Below, piece after piece: positions 5,618 through 11,599 of a stretch of 12,863 nucleotides of DNA (positions are counted from its first letter, which is position 1; each line of letters starts with the position of its first letter). Made by a program: the position numbers and the translations under genes. Source of the stretch: Bacteroidota bacterium (GTDB lineage: Bacteria > Bacteroidota > Bacteroidia > Chitinophagales > Chitinophagaceae). Location of the stretch: NCBI GenBank assembly GCA_029778965.1, contig JAKPBL010000050.1, positions 1-12,863 of the forward strand, read 5' to 3'. Below the pieces are notes generated by a model. It was given only the letters and a program-made list of their open reading frames with translations. It searched no databases and was not told the origin of the DNA.

Positions 5618-7936
5618 ATGGCAACAACTAGGAAGTCCGCGAAAACCGTTACCACCAAAAAGTCCGCAACAACAACTGCTCCCGTAGAAAACCGGGGCGC
5701 TGCCGCCAAAAAGGCGGTTACCTCAACCGGAAAAAAGGCCCCATCCGACCTGGCCGGGGCATTGCAGGCCCATTTCGGCTTTTCCCAGTTCAAGGGCCGG
5801 CAGGAGGAGATCATCCGGTCGATTATGGGCGGTCGCGATACCTTTGTTATCATGCCCACCGGTGGCGGCAAAAGTCTTTGCTACCAGCTTCCGGCCATGC
5901 TGATGCCGGGAGTGGCCATTATTGTGTCTCCGCTGATAGCGCTGATGAAAAACCAGGTCGACCTGGTGCGCAGCTACAGCAGCAAAGATGATGTGGCTCA
6001 TTTTCTCAATTCCACCTTAACCCGTAAAGAAACCCGCGAGGTGCATGACGACCTGCAGGCGGGCCGCACTAAAATGCTGTATGTGGCGCCGGAAACGCTC
6101 ACCAAGGCAGAAAACCTCAGCATCTTCAGCGACCTGGAAATTTCTTTTTTTGCGGTTGACGAGGCCCACTGTATTTCGGAATGGGGCCACGACTTCAGGC
6201 CTGAATACCGCCGCCTGCGTGAAATGATGGACCAGATCAATGCTTCGGCACCCGTCATCGCGCTTACCGCAACGGCTACGCCCAAAGTGCAGAGCGATAT
6301 CGTAAAAAACCTGGAGCTGCGCGACCCGCAGATATTCATCTCCTCCTTTAACCGGGAGAACCTGTATTACGAGATCCTGCCAAAGCTCAATAAAGAGCAG
6401 ACCATTCGCAACATGGTGCGTTATATTGTGCAGAACAAGGGCAAGAGCGGCATCATCTATACCCTGAACCGCAAAACGACCGAAGAGCTGGCCGATCTGC
6501 TGGTGGCCAATGGCATCAAGGCGGTGGCTTATCATGCGGGGCTCGACAGCAAACTGCGGGCCGAGCGGCAGGATAAGTTCCTTAATGAAGATACCCAGGT
6601 GATCGTGGCCACCATCGCGTTTGGCATGGGCATCGACAAGCCCGACGTGCGGTTTGTGATCCATTATAATATCCCGAAAAGCATCGAGAACTATTACCAG
6701 GAAACCGGGCGGGCCGGCCGCGACGGGCTGGAAGGGAACTGTATTCTCTACTATTCGCACAAAGATGTGGCTAAGCTGGAACACCTGATGCGCGATAAGC
6801 CGCTTAGCGAACGTGAAGTGGGCGCACAGCTCATCAACGAAACCGTGGCTTATGCCGAAAGCGGGGTGTGCCGGCGGAAAATGCTGCTGAGTTATTTCGG
6901 CGAAGAATGGAACCAGGAAAACTGCGGGCAATGCGATAACTGCCGCCATCCGAAAGAGCAGGTGGAAGCGAAAGACGACGCGGTGAAAGTGATGAAGCTG
7001 GTGAAATACCTTGAAGGACGTTTCAATACCGATTACGTGGTGAATATCCTGACCGGGCGATTAACCCCATCGAATAAAATGTACCGCCACGACAGCTCGG
7101 TGCATTTCGGCATCGGCAAAGACCAGCCCGATCATTACTGGAGTTCGCTGATCAGGCAACTGCTGCTGGCCGGCCTGCTGAACAAAGACATCGAAGAATA
7201 CGGCCTGTTGAAGCTCACGAAAGCGGGCGAGGCGTTTCTCAAAAAGCCACGGTCGTTCAAAATCGTGCTCAACAACATTTTTGAAGAGGGCGCCGACGAA
7301 GAAGAAGAGGGCGCCGATGCGGGCGATAACAATGCCTCGGCAACAGACGAGAAGCTGTTCGAGATGCTCAAAGAGCTGCGCCAGAAAGAAGCCAAAAAGA
7401 AAGGCTTGCCGCCGTTCGTGATATTTCTCGAAACCTCCCTGCAAGACATGGCGACCCTATACCCTACCACGGTAGCAGATCTCGACAAATGCCAGGGCGT
7501 AAGCAAGGGAAAGGCGTTGCGTTATGGAAAGCCGTTTGTGGAGCTGATTGCCCGGTATGTAGAAGAGAACAATATCGAAAAGCCCGATGACTTCGTGATG
7601 AAAAGCGTGGTGAACAAAAGCGGCCTGAAGGTATATATCATACAGAACACCGATAAGCGGATACCGCTCGAAACCATTGCCAAAAACAAAGAACTGCGGC
7701 TGGACAACCTGCTGGAAGAAATGGAAACCATTGCTGCCAGCGGAACCAAGCTGAACCTGGATTATGCCATCGACGAAATGCTAGATGAATACGAGCAGGA
7801 AGAGATCCTGGAATATTTCAAAGGCTGCGAAACCAGCAGCCTGCAAGTGGCCCAGGAAGAGATGGCGGACAGCAATTTCACCTGGGAACAGTTGAAGATT
7901 ATGCGGATTAAGTTCTTGGCGCAATACGGAATGTGA
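5618..7936 (+). CDS. recQ: ATP-dependent DNA helicase RecQ
   Basis: RecQ is a 3'-to-5' DNA helicase for recombination and replication-fork repair. The 772-aa protein has the superfamily 2 core from about residue 46: TGGGKS at 81-86 (Walker A, Lys85), DEAH at 181-184, LTATATP at 216-222, FGMGIDKPDVR at 335-345 and QETGRAGRDG at 361-370. A zinc site follows with Cys418, Cys436, Cys439 and Cys442. Next are an RQC winged-helix region (about 445-555), a Glu/Asp-rich linker (556-570), an HRDC domain (about 577-650) and a further helical C-terminal domain (about 660-772) typical of Bacteroidota RecQ and resembling the HTH_40 type. The first 44 residues are a Lys/Ala/Thr-rich basic extension absent from E. 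coli RecQ. No Met lies between residue 1 and residue 70, inside the core, so the ATG at 5618 is the only reasonable start. The gene stands alone, upstream of tRNA-Phe. Confidence 0.97.
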   Translation: MATTRKSAKTVTTKKSATTTAPVENRGAAAKKAVTSTGKKAPSDLAGALQAHFGFSQFKGRQEEIIRSIMGGRDTFVIMPTGGGKSLCYQLPAMLMPGVAIIVSPLIALMKNQVDLVRSYSSKDDVAHFLNSTLTRKETREVHDDLQAGRTKMLYVAPETLTKAENLSIFSDLEISFFAVDEAHCISEWGHDFRPEYRRLREMMDQINASAPVIALTATATPKVQSDIVKNLELRDPQIFISSFNRENLYYEILPKLNKEQTIRNMVRYIVQNKGKSGIIYTLNRKTTEELADLLVANGIKAVAYHAGLDSKLRAERQDKFLNEDTQVIVATIAFGMGIDKPDVRFVIHYNIPKSIENYYQETGRAGRDGLEGNCILYYSHKDVAKLEHLMRDKPLSEREVGAQLINETVAYAESGVCRRKMLLSYFGEEWNQENCGQCDNCRHPKEQVEAKDDAVKVMKLVKYLEGRFNTDYVVNILTGRLTPSNKMYRHDSSVHFGIGKDQPDHYWSSLIRQLLLAGLLNKDIEEYGLLKLTKAGEAFLKKPRSFKIVLNNIFEEGADEEEEGADAGDNNASATDEKLFEMLKELRQKEAKKKGLPPFVIFLETSLQDMATLYPTTVADLDKCQGVSKGKALRYGKPFVELIARYVEENNIEKPDDFVMKSVVNKSGLKVYIIQNTDKRIPLETIAKNKELRLDNLLEEMETIAASGTKLNLDYAIDEMLDEYEQEEILEYFKGCETSSLQVAQEEMADSNFTWEQLKIMRIKFLAQYGM
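7283..7324 (+). repeat. 21-bp tandem duplication inside recQ (acidic linker)
   Basis: Two copies of a 21-bp unit lie head to tail (7283-7303 and 7304-7324). Both begin with the same 14 bases, GAAGAGGGCGCCGA, and then diverge. In frame this encodes EEGADEE followed by EEGADAG, making most of the acidic linker between the RQC and HRDC domains. Confidence 0.7.
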
Positions 7937-8045
7937 TGCTCGATATAAGGAGTTTTTGCAAGGACGCTGGCTTTCCCACCTATAACCGCAGTATTATCGC
8001 AACCGAAAAATCTCCGTTTAATGCAGGAAATTGGAAATCTTCCCC

Positions 8046-8053
8046 TATTTTTG
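8046..8053 (+). promoter_or_regulatory. -7 promoter box of the tRNA-Phe gene
   Basis: TATTTTTG is a perfect match to the Bacteroidota -7 consensus TAnnTTTG and lies 26 nt before the first tRNA base. A -33 TTTG at the normal distance is not clear; TTTA at 8017-8020 is about 25 bp upstream. The 143-bp recQ-tRNA gap contains nothing else recognised. Confidence 0.6.
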
Positions 8054-8079
8054 CGCTCCTGTTGGTAATACAGGTGCCC

Positions 8080-8152
8080 GGTGCGGTAGCTCAGTTGGTA
8101 GAGCAAAGGACTGAAAATCCTTGTGTCGCCGGTTCGATTCCGGCCCACACCA
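8080..8152 (+). tRNA. tRNA-Phe (anticodon GAA)
   Basis: All cloverleaf parts fit a 73-nt tRNA. The acceptor strands are GGTGCGG (8080-8086) and CCACACC (8145-8151), with discriminator A at 8152. The D arm is GCTC...GAGC. The anticodon stem AAGGA/TCCTT (8106-8110 and 8118-8122) encloses the loop CTGAAAA with GAA at 8113-8115. The T arm is GCCGG-TTCGATT-CCGGC. The 3' CCA is not encoded (CG follows), so it must be added by the CCA enzyme. One oddity: position 5 is C and position 68 is A, a mismatch in the acceptor stem; a T at 8084 would make the stem perfect. Confidence 0.96.
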
Positions 8153-8163
8153 CGTTCAAAATG

Positions 8164-8201
8164 AAGCGGTTACGAAGTAAATTCGTAATCGCTTTTTTCT
8201 T
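8164..8201 (+). terminator. Rho-independent terminator of tRNA-Phe
   Basis: A 13-bp stem (8164-8176 with 8182-8194) has a 5-nt GTAAA loop and only one G-T wobble (8169 with 8189). It runs straight into a T tract (TTTTTTCTT). It begins 11 nt after the tRNA 3' end, so it ends the tRNA transcript and separates it from the lipoprotein genes downstream. Confidence 0.9.
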
Positions 8202-8403
8202 AGACCAAACAAATCGCGTTGATCTTCTTGGTTATCTCTACGCCATTAAGTTGGATGGTTATTTTCTTTCAGTTCGATTTTTTCGCCCACTCCATTTTTG
8301 AGAAGGACTTGCAATGATTTAGTATTCTTTGCAAAAAACGTCATGGCAAAAAGATTTATTTGAAACGGAATGCATAGCTTTTCTTTTCAAACCTACTTCC
8401 TAT
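8202..8403. other. AT-rich intergenic region before the lipoprotein genes
   Basis: These 202 bp have no credible gene and are AT-rich (20 of 60 bases are G or C at 8221-8280). Apart from a candidate promoter near the right end, nothing recognisable is seen. No repeat of the tRNA 3' end was found here or later in the window. Confidence 0.5.
8297..8331 (+). promoter_or_regulatory. Candidate promoter of the lipoprotein pair
   Basis: A -33-like TTTG (8297-8300) is followed after 22 bp by TATTCTTTG (8323-8331), which resembles TAnnTTTG with one extra base. Transcription would start near 8338, giving a leader of about 65 nt before the ATG at 8404. This also argues against the upstream in-frame TTG at 8329 as the true start. 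Confidence 0.45.
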
Positions 8404-10422
8404 ATGTACAAACCTTTATGCCTCCGCACCATCTGCGTTGCCGCAGTATTAACCGTCGTTTTATTTTCTTGTAAAAAATCATTCACGTCGAATGAAGCCG
8501 AACTGCAAGGCGCCATGTTGTCGTCATCCGCAAGTTCCGCCACACTCGCCTCGACGGGCACGACGGGGTATTGCTGGGAAGACGCGGAAGACCCCAATCG
8601 CTATGACACACTGTTGAAGCAAACCATACTGGGAGCGAAACTGCTCGGCACTCCTTATTCATTAACGAATATGCGGCAAGCCTATTTGAACCTCACCGGA
8701 TCGAACTCGGGCGTGGTGGCCAATAAAAAATACATGCGCTTCAAACCGACGGGGTACGATCAGGTCGCGGTATTGAGCAAGCTGGACATTGATTTATTTG
8801 ATTACCCGCTCGACTATGAGCTGGTGCAGGAGGGGGGTTATTATAACGACGGCACCACTACGGGCGAACAAATTCCCTGGTTATACGCGGTAGTTGACGT
8901 AGGCTTTGTTCCACCATCGGGTATCACCAATGAATTATTGCAAACCATCCATGTGCCGGATGACTACAGGATAGAGAACGAAGCCTTTCGCCTCACCGGG
9001 AATAGTCCCGATACAGCAACCTGTACGGGTGGCGGTGTAAGCCAGAGTCTGGCCAAAGGCGTGACCCCGAACAGTGTTCCGGTATGTGACTGCACGGGAT
9101 CACCTTACGATATGACCTGCGAATGCCGCACATATTGCAACGTCGAACCGTGCGCCACGCCGTTGCCTCCAGTTCCGCCGACCAGGATTCCGGGTGGACA
9201 GATCACCGTGACGGATGATGTGTTCAACAACAAGGTTGGTGCCAGGAAGGCCAGACTTGTCGCCCGCCGATTCCTGAAAGTGGACAGAACCTATACTGAC
9301 AATAACGGTAATTATCATTTTACCAAAAGCTTCCGCAATAAGTTCACGCTCCTGATCAAGTTCAAGAACGACAACGCGATGGTTAACCCCATGTTGAAGG
9401 AAAGAGGTTACCAGATGCTTTTTCCTACGAAGATCAACTGGGGACGCTTTAGGGGAAATGTCAATAACATTATTAAGAATGTGGATGACAACAACGACGT
9501 CAAGAAAAGAGGTTCGTTGCATTGGGCGGCGGCGACCACCCACAATATGGTGCAGGAATATATCAATGACCGGGCACCCGCCGACGGCATCGGCGCACCG
9601 CCGAGCGGTATGGTGATCATTACTTCAAACGGAAGCGGGGGCAGCGCCACGCCAATGTTCAACAAAAGAACGGCTGCTGCCGTGAGTACGACCTACTGGA
9701 AACAGGTTCTTATTCCTTTCGCCAACCTCAATTATTCCATCAGTGATGTGAATTTAATTGCAGCCGTTCTAACGGGCAGGGCGGACATGATCCTGAAATA
9801 TGGCGCAAACTCCACCACCAAATCCTCCGACCAGATGGCGGAAGTAGGCTACCACGAACTCACCCATGCAGCGCATTATAACAAAGTGGGCGGTGCCTGG
9901 TTCGACCAGTTTGTCCGGTCGGAGGTGGCGCAAATCATCGATAACTATAACGGTTCGAAGTCTCCTTATGGCGCAAAGACTTCAGCGGATGCCCCCATTA
10001 TCGCGGTCGGCGAAAGCTGGGCCTATTATATGGGCCATTATCTCTGCTACCGGAAATACGGCGCTAATGCGCATGATTTTAGAGAGCAGGGTAAGAATTA
10101 TTCCGCTAACTATCCCGCTCCGCTAAGTAGTAGCAATCTTAATTTACTGGAATATTTCGATCCCGCTTCAACGGATGATGTTTTTAATTGGATACCGCAG
10201 GGGCTGTTCTATGACTTGTTAGACAATCGGAATGACAAAAACACGCCTCCTGTTAGATTTCTGATGGATGACTATGTTTTCGGGTACACCAACCAACAGT
10301 TTTTCAATGCGCTTGACGCGGACATCATAACTTTGCCGGCATACAAAACAAGGCTGCTGTCGGAGAACGGCAACAGTCAAGCGACTGGCGTAAATTATCT
10401 GTTTACCTACTATGGATACTAA
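8404..10422 (+). CDS. Cys-rich surface lipoprotein with a HExxH zinc-metallopeptidase motif
   Basis: The 672-aa protein starts at the ATG at 8404 with a lipoprotein signal (hydrophobic stretch to LFS, lipid Cys23), so it should be anchored in a membrane, probably the outer one. Residues about 55-200 form an N-terminal domain with MRFKPTGYDQ (111-120) and LDYELVQEGGYY (136-147). Then comes a Cys-rich stretch (Cys207, 228, 230, 239, 241, 245, 250) and a Pro-rich linker (252-260). At about 263-333 a beta-sandwich carrying TYTDNNGNYHF resembles carboxypeptidase-regulatory-like domains. The C-terminal half carries HELTH at 484-488, and Glu537 in GESWAYYMGH is a plausible third zinc ligand 49 residues later, as in gluzincins. 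This suggests a zinc peptidase, but activity and substrate are not shown. No known peptidase family was recognised. It overlaps the next gene by 11 bp. Confidence 0.85.
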   Translation: MYKPLCLRTICVAAVLTVVLFSCKKSFTSNEAELQGAMLSSSASSATLASTGTTGYCWEDAEDPNRYDTLLKQTILGAKLLGTPYSLTNMRQAYLNLTGSNSGVVANKKYMRFKPTGYDQVAVLSKLDIDLFDYPLDYELVQEGGYYNDGTTTGEQIPWLYAVVDVGFVPPSGITNELLQTIHVPDDYRIENEAFRLTGNSPDTATCTGGGVSQSLAKGVTPNSVPVCDCTGSPYDMTCECRTYCNVEPCATPLPPVPPTRIPGGQITVTDDVFNNKVGARKARLVARRFLKVDRTYTDNNGNYHFTKSFRNKFTLLIKFKNDNAMVNPMLKERGYQMLFPTKINWGRFRGNVNNIIKNVDDNNDVKKRGSLHWAAATTHNMVQEYINDRAPADGIGAPPSGMVIITSNGSGGSATPMFNKRTAAAVSTTYWKQVLIPFANLNYSISDVNLIAAVLTGRADMILKYGANSTTKSSDQMAEVGYHELTHAAHYNKVGGAWFDQFVRSEVAQIIDNYNGSKSPYGAKTSADAPIIAVGESWAYYMGHYLCYRKYGANAHDFREQGKNYSANYPAPLSSSNLNLLEYFDPASTDDVFNWIPQGLFYDLLDNRNDKNTPPVRFLMDDYVFGYTNQQFFNALDADIITLPAYKTRLLSENGNSQATGVNYLFTYYGY

Positions 10423-11032
10423 GCATACCTTAAAGAAAATATTTTGGGTACTAGGTGGTTCTTTTCTGTGTAGTTCATCTTGCGTAAAAACCATTGGCGG
10501 GGATTGTGCGGCAACGGTCTATGCGTTTGAACTGCCGTTCAGGGCAAGACCGGACATGGATTCCATTAAGCTGGGGGATGAAATAACCTTTACAGTCGAC
10601 TGCTCGACGACTTTCTTTGATCTGGCTTCGGGAAAAGAAATTGACTATAGCGATGCCAGGAATTTGGGCAGCTCAATATCATTTGGAAAATATGATTCCA
10701 CCGAAATGACAATGGTCAAAGCGGCTAATCAATTGAGTTATAACTTAATAAAAGGGTCGCCTGTAAAACCTATCGACTCCACTGAACGGCGAGATTATCG
10801 CTTCACAGAATCTAATGGAAGATATGTTTTTGAGTTGAGGGTAAAACCAAAAACTTCAGGGCTGTATATAGTGGCATTTTCCAACTCGGCGAATGTCTTC
10901 AGGGAAGGCGATCCTTGTACTAAAGCCGGCTTTACCATCAATCTAGTAGAGACCAGGCATAATAGATATTTGGTTGGCTACGGCGATGAGGCAACACCCG
11001 GTGGAGATTTTTATTTTCATGTTTCGCCATAG
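10412..11032 (+). CDS. Small lipoprotein of unknown function, coupled to the HExxH lipoprotein
   Basis: The product is 206 aa and was not recognised. It has a short basic start, a hydrophobic segment (about 10-20) and a lipobox-like SSSC with Cys24 as the probable lipidation site. The mature part is rich in beta-prone alternating residues (for example SIKLGDEITFTVDCSTTFFDL and GLYIVAFSNSANVF), contains Cys31, a further Cys in the VDCS segment and one in the DPCTK segment, and looks like a compact beta domain. Its ATG lies 11 bp inside the preceding gene, a sign of translational coupling, so it may be a partner or inhibitor of the HExxH protein (inference only). Base composition is distinctly AT-rich (about 38% GC over 10681-10860, versus 60% in a sampled recQ line). 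Its end overlaps the end of the opposing minus-strand gene by 16 bp. Confidence 0.82.
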   Translation: MDTKHTLKKIFWVLGGSFLCSSSCVKTIGGDCAATVYAFELPFRARPDMDSIKLGDEITFTVDCSTTFFDLASGKEIDYSDARNLGSSISFGKYDSTEMTMVKAANQLSYNLIKGSPVKPIDSTERRDYRFTESNGRYVFELRVKPKTSGLYIVAFSNSANVFREGDPCTKAGFTINLVETRHNRYLVGYGDEATPGGDFYFHVSP

Positions 11033-11400
11033 CCCGGAACCCTGCCCGGCGGCAGCCGGATCAACTGGAAACGGTGTTCGTCGAGGGGTGCATAGCAGAA
11101 CTCATAACAGAAATGAAAACAGAGACCGCGGTCATCAAAGTGTGATTCAGTGTGGAACTGGAACTGAAACCCCTGGTGCAGCAATTCGTTTCTCCCGGTA
11201 ATACTGTAGGCGGCGTCCGGCGGCATTAGCCGGTTTAAGATCCGCCGGTTCTGTAGCAGTTGTTCGTTAACCATGTTTACCGGGTTGGCCCTGTCGGCTT
11301 TCTGCCGGTAGTGCCAGGCACTCCTGCAACTGTCGCCGCAGAACTTTTTCGATGAGCGGCCTTTCAGCGGCCGCGTACAATACAAACAGCACATGTTCAT
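11017..11400 (-). CDS. Small zinc-finger-like hypothetical protein (CxxC...CxxxC)
   Basis: The 127-aa protein has an N-terminal four-Cys cluster: Cys5-x2-Cys8, the basic stretch RPLKGRSSKKF, then Cys21-x3-Cys25 followed by Arg. This looks like a zinc-binding treble-clef or ribbon. The rest is a helical middle (about 35-60) and a C-terminal part with HQGFQFQFHTESHFDDRG. Similar small proteins beginning with C-x2-C-x-KPLKGRSDKKFC-like segments are, from memory, widespread in Bacteroidota without known function; nucleic-acid binding is possible but unproved. The frame continues upstream to a GTG at 11451, but the ATG at 11400 is preferred because the -7 box at 11416-11409 lies within that extension. 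An ATG two codons later (11394) is also possible. Its 3' end overlaps the lipoprotein gene tail to tail. Confidence 0.8.
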   Translation of the reverse strand: MNMCCLYCTRPLKGRSSKKFCGDSCRSAWHYRQKADRANPVNMVNEQLLQNRRILNRLMPPDAAYSITGRNELLHQGFQFQFHTESHFDDRGLCFHFCYEFCYAPLDEHRFQLIRLPPGRVPGYGET

Positions 11401-11408
11401 TTTTGATT

Positions 11409-11440
11409 CAAATCTACCCGGGCGGAATGGCCATAACAAG
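11409..11440 (-). promoter_or_regulatory. Promoter of the zinc-finger-like gene
   Basis: On the minus strand, CTTG (11440-11437) is followed by a 20-bp spacer and TAGATTTG (11416-11409), a perfect -7 box. The ATG comes after 8 more bases. It is the most complete -33/-7 promoter seen in the window. Confidence 0.6.
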
Positions 11441-11585
11441 GGTGAAATCACGGTAGTTTTCGTACCAGGCGGTTGCTATACGGTAATGACAGCCACATTG
11501 CCGATGTTTGTGTAAAAGCGGCGCTGTGCAAATAGCCTGCAACCGGCGTAAGCCGCGCATAATGAAAAGAAAACCAGGGTATCCG

Positions 11586-11593
11586 TAGATTTA
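11586..11593 (+). promoter_or_regulatory. Weak candidate -7 box before the Pif1-like helicase gene
   Basis: TAGATTTA differs from TAnnTTTG only at the last base and sits 6 nt before the ATG at 11600. No clear -33 element was found. Confidence 0.3.
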
Positions 11594-11599
11594 GGGCAG

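Larger units (their letters stand above)
11401..11599. other. Divergent intergenic region between the zinc-finger-like gene and the Pif1-like helicase gene
   Basis: No gene is supported in these 199 bp. They hold the promoter of the minus-strand gene and weaker candidates for the plus strand, including TAGTTTTC at 11454-11461. A short hairpin (CGGC, GTAA loop, GCCG at 11544-11555) is present without a T run. Confidence 0.5.

Noticed and set aside
6017..6949. 310-codon minus-strand frame inside recQ
   Set aside because: It is antisense to the conserved helicase core and has no family features of its own.
8128..8160. tRNA-Phe 3' end as an integration (att) site
   Set aside because: No second copy of this segment and no integrase gene were seen within the window, so an att call is not supported.
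7933..8301. Plus-strand 122-codon frame after recQ
   Set aside because: It runs through the tRNA-Phe gene and its terminator, has no protein-like composition, and is explained by chance.
8329..8403. N-terminal extension of the HExxH lipoprotein from a TTG at 8329
   Set aside because: It would put 25 non-signal residues before a complete lipoprotein signal, and the TTG lies within the candidate -7 box.
11401..11451. GTG start at 11451 for the zinc-finger-like protein
   Set aside because: The extension contains the -7 box and adds no family-like residues before the CxxC motif.
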